From Glaciihabitans sp. INWT7 (GTDB taxonomy: Bacteria; Actinomycetota; Actinomycetes; Actinomycetales; Microbacteriaceae), in contig NZ_CP043653.1 of assembly GCF_014217685.1 (NCBI RefSeq), positions 686,419 through 750,418 on the forward strand: a stretch of 64,000 nucleotides of DNA, read 5' to 3'. The position numbers were made by a program, and so were the translations under genes. Below, piece after piece: positions 29,882 through 39,118 of the stretch. Every line of letters begins with the position of its first letter. The first letter of the stretch is position 1. The notes beneath the pieces were generated by a model, which saw nothing but the letters and a program-made list of their open reading frames with translations, ran no database searches and was not told the DNA's origin.

Positions 29882-30909
29882 CGCTGCACCTGCAGGCGAC
29901 GGTCGCCGAACGCGGCTTCGACCTATCCCTCGACGTGGCAGAGGGGCAGACCCTCGCCGTGCTCGGGCCGAACGGGGCGGGCAAATCGACCCTGCTGTCG
30001 ATCCTCGCCGGACTCCTGCGGCCCGACTCCGGCCGGGCGGATCTCCACGGCGAGTCGCTGTTCGACCTGTCCCGCGGCCACTGGTTGCCTCCCCATCGAA
30101 GGGGGATCTCGCTGCTCGCCCAGGAAGCACTGCTCTTCCCGCACCTCACCGCTCTGGAGAACGTGGCCTTCGGGCCGCGAAGCGCCGGCCGGCCGCGTGC
30201 GGAAGCACGGGCATCCGCCCACCGGTGGCTCGCCGCGGTCGAGGCCGCGGAACTCGGCGAAAGCCGCCCGGCTCAGCTGTCTGGCGGACAAGCCCAGCGG
30301 GTGGCGATCGCGCGCGCCCTGGCACCGGAGCCGAGGCTGCTGCTGCTCGATGAGCCGCTCGCCGCCCTCGACGTGGCCGTCGCTCCCACCCTGCGGCATA
30401 TGTTCCGCACGGTGCTCGCCGGCCGCACCGCAATCGTTGTCACGCACGAGGTGCTCGATGCCCTCACCCTCGCCGACCGCGTCGTGGTGCTCGGTGAGGG
30501 CAAGATCGTGGAGCAGGGGGTGACGGCAGAGGTGCTGCAGCGGCCGCGTCATCCCTTCACCGCCGGTCTCGCCGGACTCAATCTGCTCACCGGGATACGC
30601 ACCGCCACCGGGCTGCGGATGGCGGACGGCACCGTGGTCACCGGTGCGGGCACCGGCACGCTCGGGGCGCCCGCCGCGGCAGCGGTGCGACCTTCCGCGA
30701 TCTCCGTGCAACTCGACCGCCCCGCCGGCGCCAATGCGCTCAACGTGACGGTGCAGGATCTCGAACCCCGCGGCGACAGCGTGCGGGTGCGGTCGGCGAC
30801 GATGGTCGCCGACATCTCGCCGGGTCGGGCGGCGGCGCTCGGGCTCAGCCCGGGACTGCCGGTCTGGTTCCGGCTGCCGGAGGACGAAGTGGCCCTCTAC
30901 GCACGCTGA
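29878..30909 (+). CDS. modC: Molybdate ABC transporter ATP-binding protein
   Basis: 343 residues. Walker [10 protein letters not shown], signature [15 protein letters not shown], Walker [13 protein letters not shown] and H-loop VVTHE are intact in the first 235 residues. The C-terminal part is a TOBE-like regulatory domain ([21 protein letters not shown]). Last gene of the mod operon. Confidence 0.93.
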   Translation: MTLHLQATVAERGFDLSLDVAEGQTLAVLGPNGAGKSTLLSILAGLLRPDSGRADLHGESLFDLSRGHWLPPHRRGISLLAQEALLFPHLTALENVAFGPRSAGRPRAEARASAHRWLAAVEAAELGESRPAQLSGGQAQRVAIARALAPEPRLLLLDEPLAALDVAVAPTLRHMFRTVLAGRTAIVVTHEVLDALTLADRVVVLGEGKIVEQGVTAEVLQRPRHPFTAGLAGLNLLTGIRTATGLRMADGTVVTGAGTGTLGAPAAAAVRPSAISVQLDRPAGANALNVTVQDLEPRGDSVRVRSATMVADISPGRAAALGLSPGLPVWFRLPEDEVALYAR

Positions 30910-31028
30910 GTGCCCCCGGCCGATCTGCGCCCCCACCGCATGGCGTCGCCGCCCCCGTTGGGCCTCTCTGTAGGGTTCAGAAAGCACGGATCGCCCGTGC
31001 CGCCCACCGAGCCGAAAGCGAGCGCGCG

Positions 31029-32096
31029 ATGTCCGATGCCGTACTCCAGCCCGGCGTCGGTGCGATCCGCGCGGCGCACTACCTGCCGGCCGATCCCTCT
31101 GCCGTGCTCTGGGGGCGCCTTCCCTGCGCCGCCGACAGCCCCGTGCTCACGATCGATGCGGGCGACGAGGTCACGATCGACACGATCAGTCACGAGGGCA
31201 TCCACGAAGACCAGGGGCGCGATCCGCTCGCCTTCTTCGTCGGCTTCGGGGTCGATGCCGACAGCGTGCTGACGGATTCTGTGGCGCTCGCCGCCTCCGA
31301 CTATCCGCGTGACCCGGCGGTCGACGGTCCTCACGTGGTCAGCGGTCCGGTGCGTATCCGTGGCGCCCGACCCGGCGATCTGCTCAAGATCACCGTTCTC
31401 GAGACCCTGCAGCGGGTGCCCTACGGCATCGTGTCGAACCGGCACGGTCGCGGGGCTCTTCCCGTCGAGTACCCCGTCGACGGCGAGCGCGTCAGTGTCT
31501 TCGCGGGCGTCTCGGAGGGCTTCGGGACCATGCCGCGCGTGCTCGGCGGCGAGCACAGCATCCGCTTTCCCCTCGCGCCGTTTCTCGGGATCATGGGGAT
31601 CGCCGTCGCGGGAGACGCCCGCCCGCACTCGGTGCCGCCCGGGCCGCACGGCGGCAACATCGATATCAACCTGCTGACAGTCGGGAGCAGTCTCTACCTG
31701 CCGATCCAGGCAGAGGGCGCGCTCGCCTACGTCGGAGACCCGCACTTCGCACAGGGCGACGGCGAAGTCGCCCTCACCGCGATGGAGGCCTCGCTGCGGG
31801 CGACACTGCGCTTCGACGTGCTCACCCAGAACGACGCACTCGACGCTTTCGGCGCCCTGGTCGGGCCGCTGGTGGAGACCACCGACTACCTCGTGCCGAC
31901 CGGCATGGACGAAGACCTGGATGAGGCGGTCAAGGCGTGCGTCCGCGCCGCGATCGCCCTGTTGCAGGCCCGATTCTCACTCGACGCCGCGCACGCCTAC
32001 GCGTATCTCAGCGCGGCGACGGACTTCAACATCTCGCAGGTCGTGGATATCGTGAAAGGCGTTCACGCAAAGATTAGGGTGGCAGATTTTGACTGA
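31029..32096 (+). CDS. Acetamidase/formamidase family amidohydrolase
   Basis: 355 residues of the FmdA/AmdA family. Visible family segments are the N-terminal acidic GDEVTIDTISHEG, the His-rich HGRGALP and LGGEHSIRFPLAPFLGIMGIA, and the PPGPHGGNIDINLL motif. It hydrolyses short amides such as formamide to ammonia and acid. It is coupled to the next amidase gene by an 8-nt overlap. Confidence 0.9.
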   Translation: MSDAVLQPGVGAIRAAHYLPADPSAVLWGRLPCAADSPVLTIDAGDEVTIDTISHEGIHEDQGRDPLAFFVGFGVDADSVLTDSVALAASDYPRDPAVDGPHVVSGPVRIRGARPGDLLKITVLETLQRVPYGIVSNRHGRGALPVEYPVDGERVSVFAGVSEGFGTMPRVLGGEHSIRFPLAPFLGIMGIAVAGDARPHSVPPGPHGGNIDINLLTVGSSLYLPIQAEGALAYVGDPHFAQGDGEVALTAMEASLRATLRFDVLTQNDALDAFGALVGPLVETTDYLVPTGMDEDLDEAVKACVRAAIALLQARFSLDAAHAYAYLSAATDFNISQVVDIVKGVHAKIRVADFD

Positions 32097-33639
32097 CAGC
32101 AGAGTAGAAGGAGCCGCTCCAGACGGCCTCCTCGACGCATTCTGGGAGTACGAGCGGGCCCTCATGGCCAACGATCTCGCCGCTCTCGACCGGCTCTTCG
32201 CCCCCGGCGACGGGACGCTGCGCGGCGATGCCGGCGGCGTGCTGGTGGGCCACGACGCGATCAGCGCCTTCCGGCAGGGTCGCGGCGGAGCTCCCGCCCG
32301 CAGCATCGGCGACATCCACGTGCGCGACCTCGGCAACGATCGTGCGCTCGTCGTGGCAGTGACCCTCCCCGCCACCGGCGGCCGGGGGCAGCAGACCCAG
32401 CTCTGGCACCGCAGCTCCACGAACGATGGCGATGCCGACTGGCTCGTCGAGGCCGCCCACGTGAGCGTTCCGACGCCCGCGATCGCGGCATCCGTCTGGC
32501 GGGTCGTCGGCAGCCCGCTGGTCACCGGTGCCGCGGAGGGGCCGCTCGTCGGGGAGACTGTCGCGGTCAAGGACCTCTTCGACGTCGCGGGATTCGCCGT
32601 GGGCGCCGGGGTGCCCGCCTACCTGGCCGAAGCGCCTCGCACCGTCGCCCACGCCTCCGCGGTCACCGCGCTACTCGCGGCAGGCGCGACGGTGCAGGGA
32701 ATCGCCCAGACCGACGAATTCGCCTACAGTGTCGCCGGACAGAACTCTCACTACGGCACTCCGCCGAACGCCGCCGTCGCCGGCGCGATCCCCGGTGGCT
32801 CCTCGAGTGGTCCGGCCACGGCGGTCGCCTCCGGGCAGGTCTCGATCGGGCTCGGCACCGACACCGGCGGATCGATCCGGGTGCCCGCGTCGTATCAGGG
32901 CCTCTGGGGGCTCCGCACGACCCACGACGCGGTGGCGCGCGATGGCCTGCTCGGGCTCGCGCCCTCGTTCGACACCGTGGGCTGGATGACGCGCGATGCG
33001 GCCACCCTTCGCGCCGCGGCATCCGCCTCTCTCGGCGGTGCCGGCCGTGCCGATATCTCCGCGGGCTTCGCCGTCGCCCCTGCGCTCGTCGCGCTCGCGA
33101 CCCCGGAGGTGCAGGATGCTTTCGCCGCGACCCTCGCCCGGCTCGCGGAGGCTGGCCTCACCGACGATCTGGTCGAGGTGACCCTTCCCGATGTCGACGA
33201 CCTGCACGAGATCTTCCGAACGGTGCAGTCCGCCGAAGCGTGGGCGACCCATGGGGAGTGGATCATCGCGCATCCCGACGCCCTCGGCGAGGAGATCGCC
33301 GCCCGGTTCGCATTCGGCGCGACGATCGACGCCGAAACCGAGTCTTTCGCCCGGCAGGCTCTCGAGCTCGCCCGCGAGCGCATCGAATCGATCGTCAGTG
33401 ACTGGGTGCTGCTGTTGCCGTCGGCGCCATCCGTCGCGCCGTCGACGACCGCGGATGCCGGGACGATCGAGCAGGTGCGCCAGAGCACTCTGCGCCTCAC
33501 CTGTGTCGCCGGGATCGCCGGCCGCCCGGCCTTGAGCGTGCCGCTGCTGGCTGTGGAAGGTGCGCCGGTCGGACTCAGCCTCGTCGGGCCGACGAACACC
33601 GACTTGGCACTCATCGCGCTGGGGGAATCGCTGGCGTAG
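32089..33639 (+). CDS. Amidase with N-terminal AtzH-like (DUF3225) domain
   Basis: 516 residues in two parts. Residues 1 to about 125 are an AtzH/NTF2-like domain (LLDAFWEYERALMANDLAALDRLF, GHDAISAFRQGR). Residues about 140-516 are an amidase-signature enzyme with the Ser-cisSer-Lys triad: lysine in ETVAVKDLFDVAG, cis-serine in GGSSSGPA, nucleophile in GTDTGGSIRVPAS. The TTG start overlaps the formamidase stop by 8 nt. In AtzE systems an AtzH-like domain accompanies the hydrolase; here it is fused. Substrate unknown. Confidence 0.85.
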   Translation: MTDSRVEGAAPDGLLDAFWEYERALMANDLAALDRLFAPGDGTLRGDAGGVLVGHDAISAFRQGRGGAPARSIGDIHVRDLGNDRALVVAVTLPATGGRGQQTQLWHRSSTNDGDADWLVEAAHVSVPTPAIAASVWRVVGSPLVTGAAEGPLVGETVAVKDLFDVAGFAVGAGVPAYLAEAPRTVAHASAVTALLAAGATVQGIAQTDEFAYSVAGQNSHYGTPPNAAVAGAIPGGSSSGPATAVASGQVSIGLGTDTGGSIRVPASYQGLWGLRTTHDAVARDGLLGLAPSFDTVGWMTRDAATLRAAASASLGGAGRADISAGFAVAPALVALATPEVQDAFAATLARLAEAGLTDDLVEVTLPDVDDLHEIFRTVQSAEAWATHGEWIIAHPDALGEEIAARFAFGATIDAETESFARQALELARERIESIVSDWVLLLPSAPSVAPSTTADAGTIEQVRQSTLRLTCVAGIAGRPALSVPLLAVEGAPVGLSLVGPTNTDLALIALGESLA

Positions 33640-34201
33640 CGGAGTGGGGGCTCTGACTCCTTTGGGCTCTCGCGCCGCTGCGTTCTCCCGCTGCTGCTCG
33701 CCCGCTGAAGCGCCCGCCCGCTGCTGCGCCCGCCCGCTGAAGCGCCCGCCCGCTGCTGCGCTCGCCCGCTGCTGCGCTCGCCCGCCAGAAACTGCTCTCT
33801 CGGCGGCCCGAGGCGACCGTTTGTGCCGGTTCGCGCGGGATTGCCGGCGGCCGGCGGGGGCTGTCTGTCAGAAACTGTCTTCTCGGCGGGCCGGGGCGAC
33901 CGTTTGTGACGGTTGACGGGGGTGGTCCTCGGCGGGGTCTTGTCGCGCGCGGGGACGGTCGGCGTGGGCTTGGTCGAGCGCTGGGGGATTTTCCCTGCGG
34001 GCCGCAACCTGGTCTGGGCCCGCCCGTCAGAAACTGTCCCCTCGGCGGGCCAGGGCGACCGTTTGTGACGGTCGACGTGGGGTGGCCGGCGCGTGACGGC
34101 TGGCGCGGGCGGCCGGTGGGCCGGCGAGCGGACGGCCGTAGCGGCGGCCCCGGGCGACCGCCCGTGACGGGGAGCACCCGGGATAGCCACGAGAAAGCCG
34201 A
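33640..34201. repeat. 562-bp gap filled with short tandem and interspersed repeats
   Basis: No convincing gene. 33690-33785 is a low-complexity run of CCCGCTGCTGCGC-type units. Three 45-bp copies (33786-33830, 33869-33913, 34028-34072) share CAGAAACTG, CTCGGCGG and a palindrome CGACCGTTTGTGACGGTCG; a weaker fourth remnant is near 34145-34170. Open frames through it are repetitive Arg/Pro-rich translations and are not believed. Confidence 0.75.
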
Positions 34202-34960
34202 TCAGTCGCGGGTCGGCAGCTCGACCGGCTGCAGACTCGCGATCTTCGGCTCACGGTTGTCGCCGGAGGAGCGGCCGGTGAGGCGACGTCCGATCCAGGG
34301 CAGCACGTAGCGGCGCCAATACGCGGAGGTGCGCTCATGCGTTTCGGCGGGGGCACCGGGGTCCGAGGCATCCGCGATCGGAACACCGAGTGCCGCGAGC
34401 ACGTTCCCGGCGACCCGGGCGTGCCCCACCGGATTGAGGTGCAGCTTGTCGCGAGACCAGTACGGCAGCTGCCCGAGCTCGGCGTCGGCCCAGTTGTCGA
34501 CGAAGGTCACGTTCTCCTTGGGCAGCCGACCGCGAACGGATGCTGCGAGCAGCTCTCCCCGCGCACGCACGAAGGATCCGAGGGGGATGTGCCGGGTGGG
34601 GTCCGCGCCGCTGACCAGGATCACGTGCACCCCGCTGGCGACCGCTTTGTCGACAGCGGCCTCCAGCTGGTCGGCGATCGATCCGATCGAGACCCGCGGA
34701 CGCAGGATGTCGTTGCCGCCCCCGTTGATGCTCATCAGCGCGGGGGAGAGCGCGATCGCGGCGTCGAGCTGGTCGGTCACGATCGGGGCGAGCAGCCGGC
34801 CCCGGATGGCGAGGTTCGCGTAGCTGACCGGCTCCGGGGATGCCGCGGCGAGGCCGAGGGCGACCAGGTCGGCCCACCCTCGCACCCGTCCATCGGGCAG
34901 GTCGTCCCCGACGCCCTCGGTGAAGCTGTCGCCGATGGCCACATAGCTGGAGAAATTCAT
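34202..34960 (-). CDS. SGNH/GDSL-family hydrolase
   Basis: 252 residues with block I AIGDSFTEGVGD (serine nucleophile), block III NGGGNDI and block V DKLHLNPVGH (Asp-His). An esterase or lipase without signal peptide, so intracellular. ATG 34960 has GGAGG upstream and is right before the first strand. It is divergent from pucG. Confidence 0.88.
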   Translation of the reverse strand: MNFSSYVAIGDSFTEGVGDDLPDGRVRGWADLVALGLAAASPEPVSYANLAIRGRLLAPIVTDQLDAAIALSPALMSINGGGNDILRPRVSIGSIADQLEAAVDKAVASGVHVILVSGADPTRHIPLGSFVRARGELLAASVRGRLPKENVTFVDNWADAELGQLPYWSRDKLHLNPVGHARVAGNVLAALGVPIADASDPGAPAETHERTSAYWRRYVLPWIGRRLTGRSSGDNREPKIASLQPVELPTRD

Positions 34961-35016
34961 CGTCACGCCTCCGAGTCCATCACACTTCGCGAAACCCGTC
35001 TGAAACGCCCATTCCG

Positions 35017-35022
35017 TAGGCT
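35017..35022 (+). promoter_or_regulatory. Candidate -10 box for pucG
   Basis: TAGGCT lies 42 nt before the pucG ATG. Two GAAAC words 11 nt apart lie just upstream (34991-35006), over the expected -35 position, which lacks a good consensus and may need an activator. Confidence 0.35.
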
Positions 35023-35064
35023 TGACCTCTCGAACAGCAGTTTCATCCACCCCGCGAGGACACC

Positions 35065-36282
35065 ATGCAGAGCTACCCGATCGATCCCCCGCAGCGGCTG
35101 CTGATGGGCCCCGGCCCCATCAATGCCGATCCGCGCGTGCTCCGGGCGATGTCCGCCCAGCTGGTTGGCCAGTACGACCCCGCGATGACGGCCTACATGA
35201 CCGAGACCATGGAGCTCTATCGGGGCGTATTCCGCACCGAGAATGAAGCCACCCTGCTGGTCGATGGAACCTCTCGCGCCGGTATCGAGGCCGCGCTCGT
35301 CTCTCTCATCGAGCCGGGCGATCGCGTGCTCGTGCCGATCTTCGGACGCTTCGGCCACCTCCTTCGCGAGATCGCCCAGCGTTGCGGAGCCGAGGTGCAC
35401 GCGATCGAACGCGAGTGGGGCACGGTCTTCACCCCGGCAGAGATCGAAGCCGCGATCCTTTCCACGAAGCCGAAGATCCTCGCCATCGTGCACGGTGACA
35501 CCTCCACGACCCTCGCCCAGCCCCTCGACGAGGTCGGCGCGATCTGTGCCAAGCACGGGGTGCTCCTCTACACCGACACGACGGCATCCCTCGGCGGCAA
35601 CGAGTTCGAGACCGATGCCTGGGGAGTGGATGTCGCGACCGCCGGCCTGCAGAAGTGCCTCGCCGGCCCCTCCGGCAGTGCACCGATCACGCTCTCGGCG
35701 GCGGCGGTGGACGTGATCGACCGCCGCAAGAGCATCGAGGCGGGCATCCGATCCGAGGGGGATGCGGTGCTGGCGAGCCCGATCCGCTCCAACTATTTCG
35801 ACCTCGCGATGATCATGGACTACTGGGGCCCCAAGAGGCTCAACCACCACACCGAGGCCACGACGATGCTCTACGGCGCCCGGGAGTGCGCGCGGATCCT
35901 CATCGAGGAGGGCATTCCCGAGGCGATCGAGCGTCACCGTCTGCACGGCTCGGCGATGGTCGCCGGTCTCGTGGGGCTCGGATTCGACCTGTTCGGTGAC
36001 CAATCGGTGCGCATGAACAACGTGGTCGGTGTCGAGATCCCCTCCGGGATCGACGGAGACGGCGCGCGCGCGACCATGCTCAGTGACTACGGTATCGAGA
36101 TCGGCACCTCCTTCGGTCCGTTGCTCGGCCGGGTCTGGCGCATCGGCACAATGGGCTACAACGCCCGGCGCGACACCGTGCTCACCACCCTCGCGGCTCT
36201 CGAGCAGGTGCTCCGCCGCGGTGGTGTCGCGGTCACGGCGGGCAGCGGAGTCGGCTCCGCCCTCGACTTCTACGGTTCATGA
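35065..36282 (+). CDS. pucG: (S)-ureidoglycine-glyoxylate aminotransferase-like PLP enzyme
   Basis: 405 residues of the class V aminotransferase (AGXT) family. N-terminal LLMGPGPINADPRVLRAM, DTTASLGG for the cofactor aspartate region, and the PLP lysine in GLQKCLAGPSG. Next to allC and urate-pathway genes it most likely takes ureidoglycine plus glyoxylate to glycine and oxalurate, as in Bacillus PucG; serine-glyoxylate aminotransferase is the alternative. CGAGGA precedes ATG. Confidence 0.85.
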   Translation: MQSYPIDPPQRLLMGPGPINADPRVLRAMSAQLVGQYDPAMTAYMTETMELYRGVFRTENEATLLVDGTSRAGIEAALVSLIEPGDRVLVPIFGRFGHLLREIAQRCGAEVHAIEREWGTVFTPAEIEAAILSTKPKILAIVHGDTSTTLAQPLDEVGAICAKHGVLLYTDTTASLGGNEFETDAWGVDVATAGLQKCLAGPSGSAPITLSAAAVDVIDRRKSIEAGIRSEGDAVLASPIRSNYFDLAMIMDYWGPKRLNHHTEATTMLYGARECARILIEEGIPEAIERHRLHGSAMVAGLVGLGFDLFGDQSVRMNNVVGVEIPSGIDGDGARATMLSDYGIEIGTSFGPLLGRVWRIGTMGYNARRDTVLTTLAALEQVLRRGGVAVTAGSGVGSALDFYGS

Positions 36283-37511
36283 GCGCCCCGGAGGCCGCCC
36301 TCATCCTCGAGCGATGCAACGACCTCGCGGGGCTGTCGAGCCAGCCGGACAGGCTCGAGCGGGTGCACCTCTCGCCCGAGCATCGTGCCGCCAACGACCT
36401 CGTCGCCCGCTGGATGACCGAGGCCGGCCTGTCGACCTGGCAGGATGCCGCCGGCAACCAGTGCGGCCGCCTGGAGGGCTCGACGCCAGGACTGCCCGCG
36501 CTGCTGCTCGGTTCGCACATCGACACGGTTCCGGATGCCGGCCGCTACGACGGCATGCTCGGCGTGCTTCTGGCGATCGCCGTCGTCGACCGGTTGCGCG
36601 GATCCGGCATCGTGCTGCCCTTCGCGCTCGAGGTGGTGGCCTTCAGTGACGAGGAAGGAACCCGCTTCGGCACCGCGCTGCTCGGCAGCCGCGCCCTGGC
36701 CGGCACCTGGAACGAGGAGTGGTGGCAACTCACTGACAAGGACGGCATCACTCTCGCCGAGGCCTTCCAGGACTTCGGGCTCGACCCCGCGCGCCTGCCG
36801 GGAGCTTTCCGCCGCTCGGAGTCGGTCATCGGCTACCTCGAAGCGCATATCGAGCAGGGTATGCAACTCGAGGACGCCGATCGGCGGCTCGCCGTCGTCA
36901 CCTCGATCGCCGGCGCTCGGCGCTTCGCACTCACGGTCACCGGCACGGCGGGGCATGCCGGCGGCACGCCGTTCGACCGTCGCCGGGACGCCCTGGTCGG
37001 CGCGAGCGAACTGGTCGTGGCCATCGAGCGGCTCTCGAAGGAGACGGGAACTATCGGCACTGTCGGGCGCCTGCAGGCGTTCCCGGGTGGGGTGAACGTG
37101 ATCCCCGGCAGGGTGGAGCTGAGCCTCGACCTCCGGGCAGAATTCGACGCCGACCGCGACGACTGTCTCGAACGCATCCGCACCGCTGCCGAAGAGATCT
37201 GCACCCGGCGCCGGCTCAGTTTCGCCGCGACCGAGACGTACCGGGCCGATGCCGTCACCTGCGATCCCGGCCTGCAGGCGGCAATCGGCGCGGGCATCCG
37301 CTCCACCGGCGATGCCGACCCGCTGGCCTTCTGGAGTCGTGCGGGCCACGACGGTGTCGCCGTTTCGGCGCTCACCCGATTCGCCATGCTGTTCCTGCGC
37401 TGTCGTGGGGGTGTGAGTCATCATCCGGATGAGCACGTGACGGCGGCCGATGTCGCGGCGGCGCTCGACGCCTACGAGGCCGCGGTGCGACAGCTTGTGT
37501 CAGAGTACTGA
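36279..37511 (+). CDS. allC: Allantoate amidohydrolase
   Basis: 410 residues of the M20 amidohydrolase family. Metal ligands are visible in GSHIDTVPDAGRYDGMLGV, the bridging glutamates in SDEEGTRF, HIEQG further on, and the C-terminal RAGHDGV and GGVSHHPDEH. It removes ammonia and CO2 from allantoate to give ureidoglycine. It starts inside the pucG stop (ATGA). Confidence 0.92.
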   Translation: MSAPEAALILERCNDLAGLSSQPDRLERVHLSPEHRAANDLVARWMTEAGLSTWQDAAGNQCGRLEGSTPGLPALLLGSHIDTVPDAGRYDGMLGVLLAIAVVDRLRGSGIVLPFALEVVAFSDEEGTRFGTALLGSRALAGTWNEEWWQLTDKDGITLAEAFQDFGLDPARLPGAFRRSESVIGYLEAHIEQGMQLEDADRRLAVVTSIAGARRFALTVTGTAGHAGGTPFDRRRDALVGASELVVAIERLSKETGTIGTVGRLQAFPGGVNVIPGRVELSLDLRAEFDADRDDCLERIRTAAEEICTRRRLSFAATETYRADAVTCDPGLQAAIGAGIRSTGDADPLAFWSRAGHDGVAVSALTRFAMLFLRCRGGVSHHPDEHVTAADVAAALDAYEAAVRQLVSEY

Positions 37512-37539
37512 CATCCCGAGACTGCGGGCCGGTAGCGGG

Positions 37540-38088
37540 CTACAGCCGGTCGACATCGTGCCCATCGAAGAGGTCCCCGCACTCCACTTGCTGCACGTCA
37601 TGGGCCACGAGGTAGTCGCGCGCTCCCCGGTCACCGACGAGGGTCGAGGCCACAGCCGCCCAGTGCGCGTTGCCGATCAGCACTGGATGCCCCGGACGAC
37701 CGTCGAAGGCCGCCTGCCTCAGGGTGTGGCGGGTCACCGGCCGCTCGAGCGTCCGATTCACGACGGCGACGGGCAGCTCCGGAAGGTCGACGAGAGTGAT
37801 GAGGGCCGCGTCCCCGCTGGCCGCGCCGAGCCCCACCCGCAGAGACTCGCCCATGCCCTCGGCCCAGTTCTGCGCGATCAGGATCTCGCATCCCGCCGGC
37901 ACGAGGCCCTCGGCCTCCTCGGCGGCCGCTCCGAGCACCACGACCACGCGGTCGCAACCGGCGGCATGAAGCAGGCCAGCGGCCCGGGCGACCCAGGGCT
38001 CGCCATCCGCGGTGCGCAGCAGTGCCTTCGGCCGACCGAGCCGGGTGCCTCCGCCCGCCGCGAGCACGATTCCGGTGAGCGTGGTCAT
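37540..38088 (-). CDS. mocA: MocA/MobA-like nucleotidyltransferase (Moco cytidylyltransferase type)
   Basis: 182 residues with the glycine-rich nucleotide motif LAAGGGTRLGRPKALL, VVVLGAAAEE, NWAEGMGESLRVGL and LVDLPELP. These fit MocA-type enzymes that make molybdopterin cytosine dinucleotide for the xanthine dehydrogenase family. Its place inside the purine cluster supports this role for the xdh genes at 56-60 kb. Starts 16 nt from the divergent uraD start. Confidence 0.8.
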   Translation of the reverse strand: MTTLTGIVLAAGGGTRLGRPKALLRTADGEPWVARAAGLLHAAGCDRVVVVLGAAAEEAEGLVPAGCEILIAQNWAEGMGESLRVGLGAASGDAALITLVDLPELPVAVVNRTLERPVTRHTLRQAAFDGRPGHPVLIGNAHWAAVASTLVGDRGARDYLVAHDVQQVECGDLFDGHDVDRL

Positions 38089-38104
38089 GGGTAATGTTAG
38101 GCAG

Positions 38105-38608
38105 ATGATCGAGCTGCCCCTCACCGAACTCCGCGCCGGATTGATGGCGAGTCTCGCGGTGCCCCGCTGGGTCGACGACGTGGTGCGGGTTGCTCCCTTC
38201 GAGTCGGTCTCGCAGCTGCTGGACGTGGCGAGCGCGGCAGCGACCCCGCTCAGTGCGAGCGAGATCGACGAAGCGATCGCGCACCATCCGCGCATCGGTG
38301 AGAAGCCGGTAGGGGATGGCGCGGCGCAGGCCTTCAGCCGCAACGAGCAGGCCGGACTCGGTTCGGACGAGGAAGATCTCGCCGCCGAGATCGCCGCCGG
38401 CAACGTCGCCTACGAGCAGCGCTTCGGCCGCGTGTTCATCATCCGTGCCGCCGGACGGTCCCGGGCGGAGATCCTCACCGAACTGGAGAGGCGTCTCGAG
38501 TTGCCGAACAGCTCGGAGCTCGAGATCGTCGGAGAGCAATTGCGCGACATCGCCCTGTTGCGCATCGAGAGACTGTGGGCCACTCCCGCCGAGGACGACC
38601 TGTCGTGA
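38105..38608 (+). CDS. uraD: 2-oxo-4-hydroxy-4-carboxy-5-ureidoimidazoline decarboxylase
   Basis: 167 residues of the OHCU decarboxylase family: catalytic His in AIAHHPRIGE, SRNEQAGL, NVAYEQRFGRVFIIRAAGRS and the ILTELERRL helix. It converts OHCU to (S)-allantoin. ATG 38105 is chosen by the family N-terminus. The stop overlaps uraH. Confidence 0.92.
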   Translation: MIELPLTELRAGLMASLAVPRWVDDVVRVAPFESVSQLLDVASAAATPLSASEIDEAIAHHPRIGEKPVGDGAAQAFSRNEQAGLGSDEEDLAAEIAAGNVAYEQRFGRVFIIRAAGRSRAEILTELERRLELPNSSELEIVGEQLRDIALLRIERLWATPAEDDLS

Positions 38609-38922
38609 GCCACGTCACCACCCATGTGCTCGACACCGCGACGGGGCGACCCGCCGTCGATGTGTCGGTCACGCTGTCCACCGCTGAGGGATCTGCCATC
38701 GCGACGGGATCGACCGACACCGACGGTCGTATCTCCGCCCTCGGACCGGATGCCCTCCCGCCCGGCCACTATCGATTGGCCTTCGATACCGGCGCCTGGT
38801 TCGGCGAGGCTCCGCATTTCTTCCCGGTCGTGACTATCGACTTCATCCTCGGAAGCGCCGCCCACCTCCACGTGCCGCTGCTGCTGAGCCCCTTCGCGTA
38901 TTCGACCTATCGCGGCAGCTGA
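38605..38922 (+). CDS. uraH: 5-hydroxyisourate hydrolase
   Basis: 105-residue transthyretin-like protein with the N-terminal HVTTHVLDTATGRPA, central HYRLAFDTGAWF and HLHVPLLLSPFAYSTYRGS; the final YRGS is the diagnostic C-terminus of the hydrolase rather than transthyretin. It acts between urate oxidase and UraD. GTG start overlaps the uraD stop (GTGA). Confidence 0.95.
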   Translation: MSHVTTHVLDTATGRPAVDVSVTLSTAEGSAIATGSTDTDGRISALGPDALPPGHYRLAFDTGAWFGEAPHFFPVVTIDFILGSAAHLHVPLLLSPFAYSTYRGS

Positions 38923-38968
38923 GCGCCGGGTTGGTGCCGGCCGCCTCAGCGCTGCACCACGACGTCGT

Positions 38969-39060
38969 GCATAACTCCTGCAATCCGGGGCCTTCACGGC
39001 GACGTTCCCCGTAATCTCGGGGTCGTGCCGAGAACCGGCGCCGCATTGCAGGAGTTATGC
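38969..39060. repeat. GCATAACTCCTGCA inverted-end element, copy 3 (92 bp)
   Basis: Both ends perfect (38969-38982 and 39047-39060), interior 64 nt with an internal CCCC/GGGG hairpin near its centre. It lies between the convergent uraH and guaD 3' ends. Confidence 0.92.
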
Positions 39061-39118
39061 ACGCGGGAGGTCGGGGAGGTCGATGCCGCACTGCAGAGCA
39101 GCTCCGCCCGCCGACGCC

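Noticed and set aside
33786-34072. Three 45-bp repeats considered as a CRISPR array
   Set aside because: Spacings are unequal (83 and 159 nt), the copies diverge and no cas gene is nearby.
32895-34190. 431-residue minus-strand frame across the repeat region
   Set aside because: It is antisense to the amidase and repeats Arg/Pro-rich segments where the DNA repeats; no ribosome site or homology-like segment.
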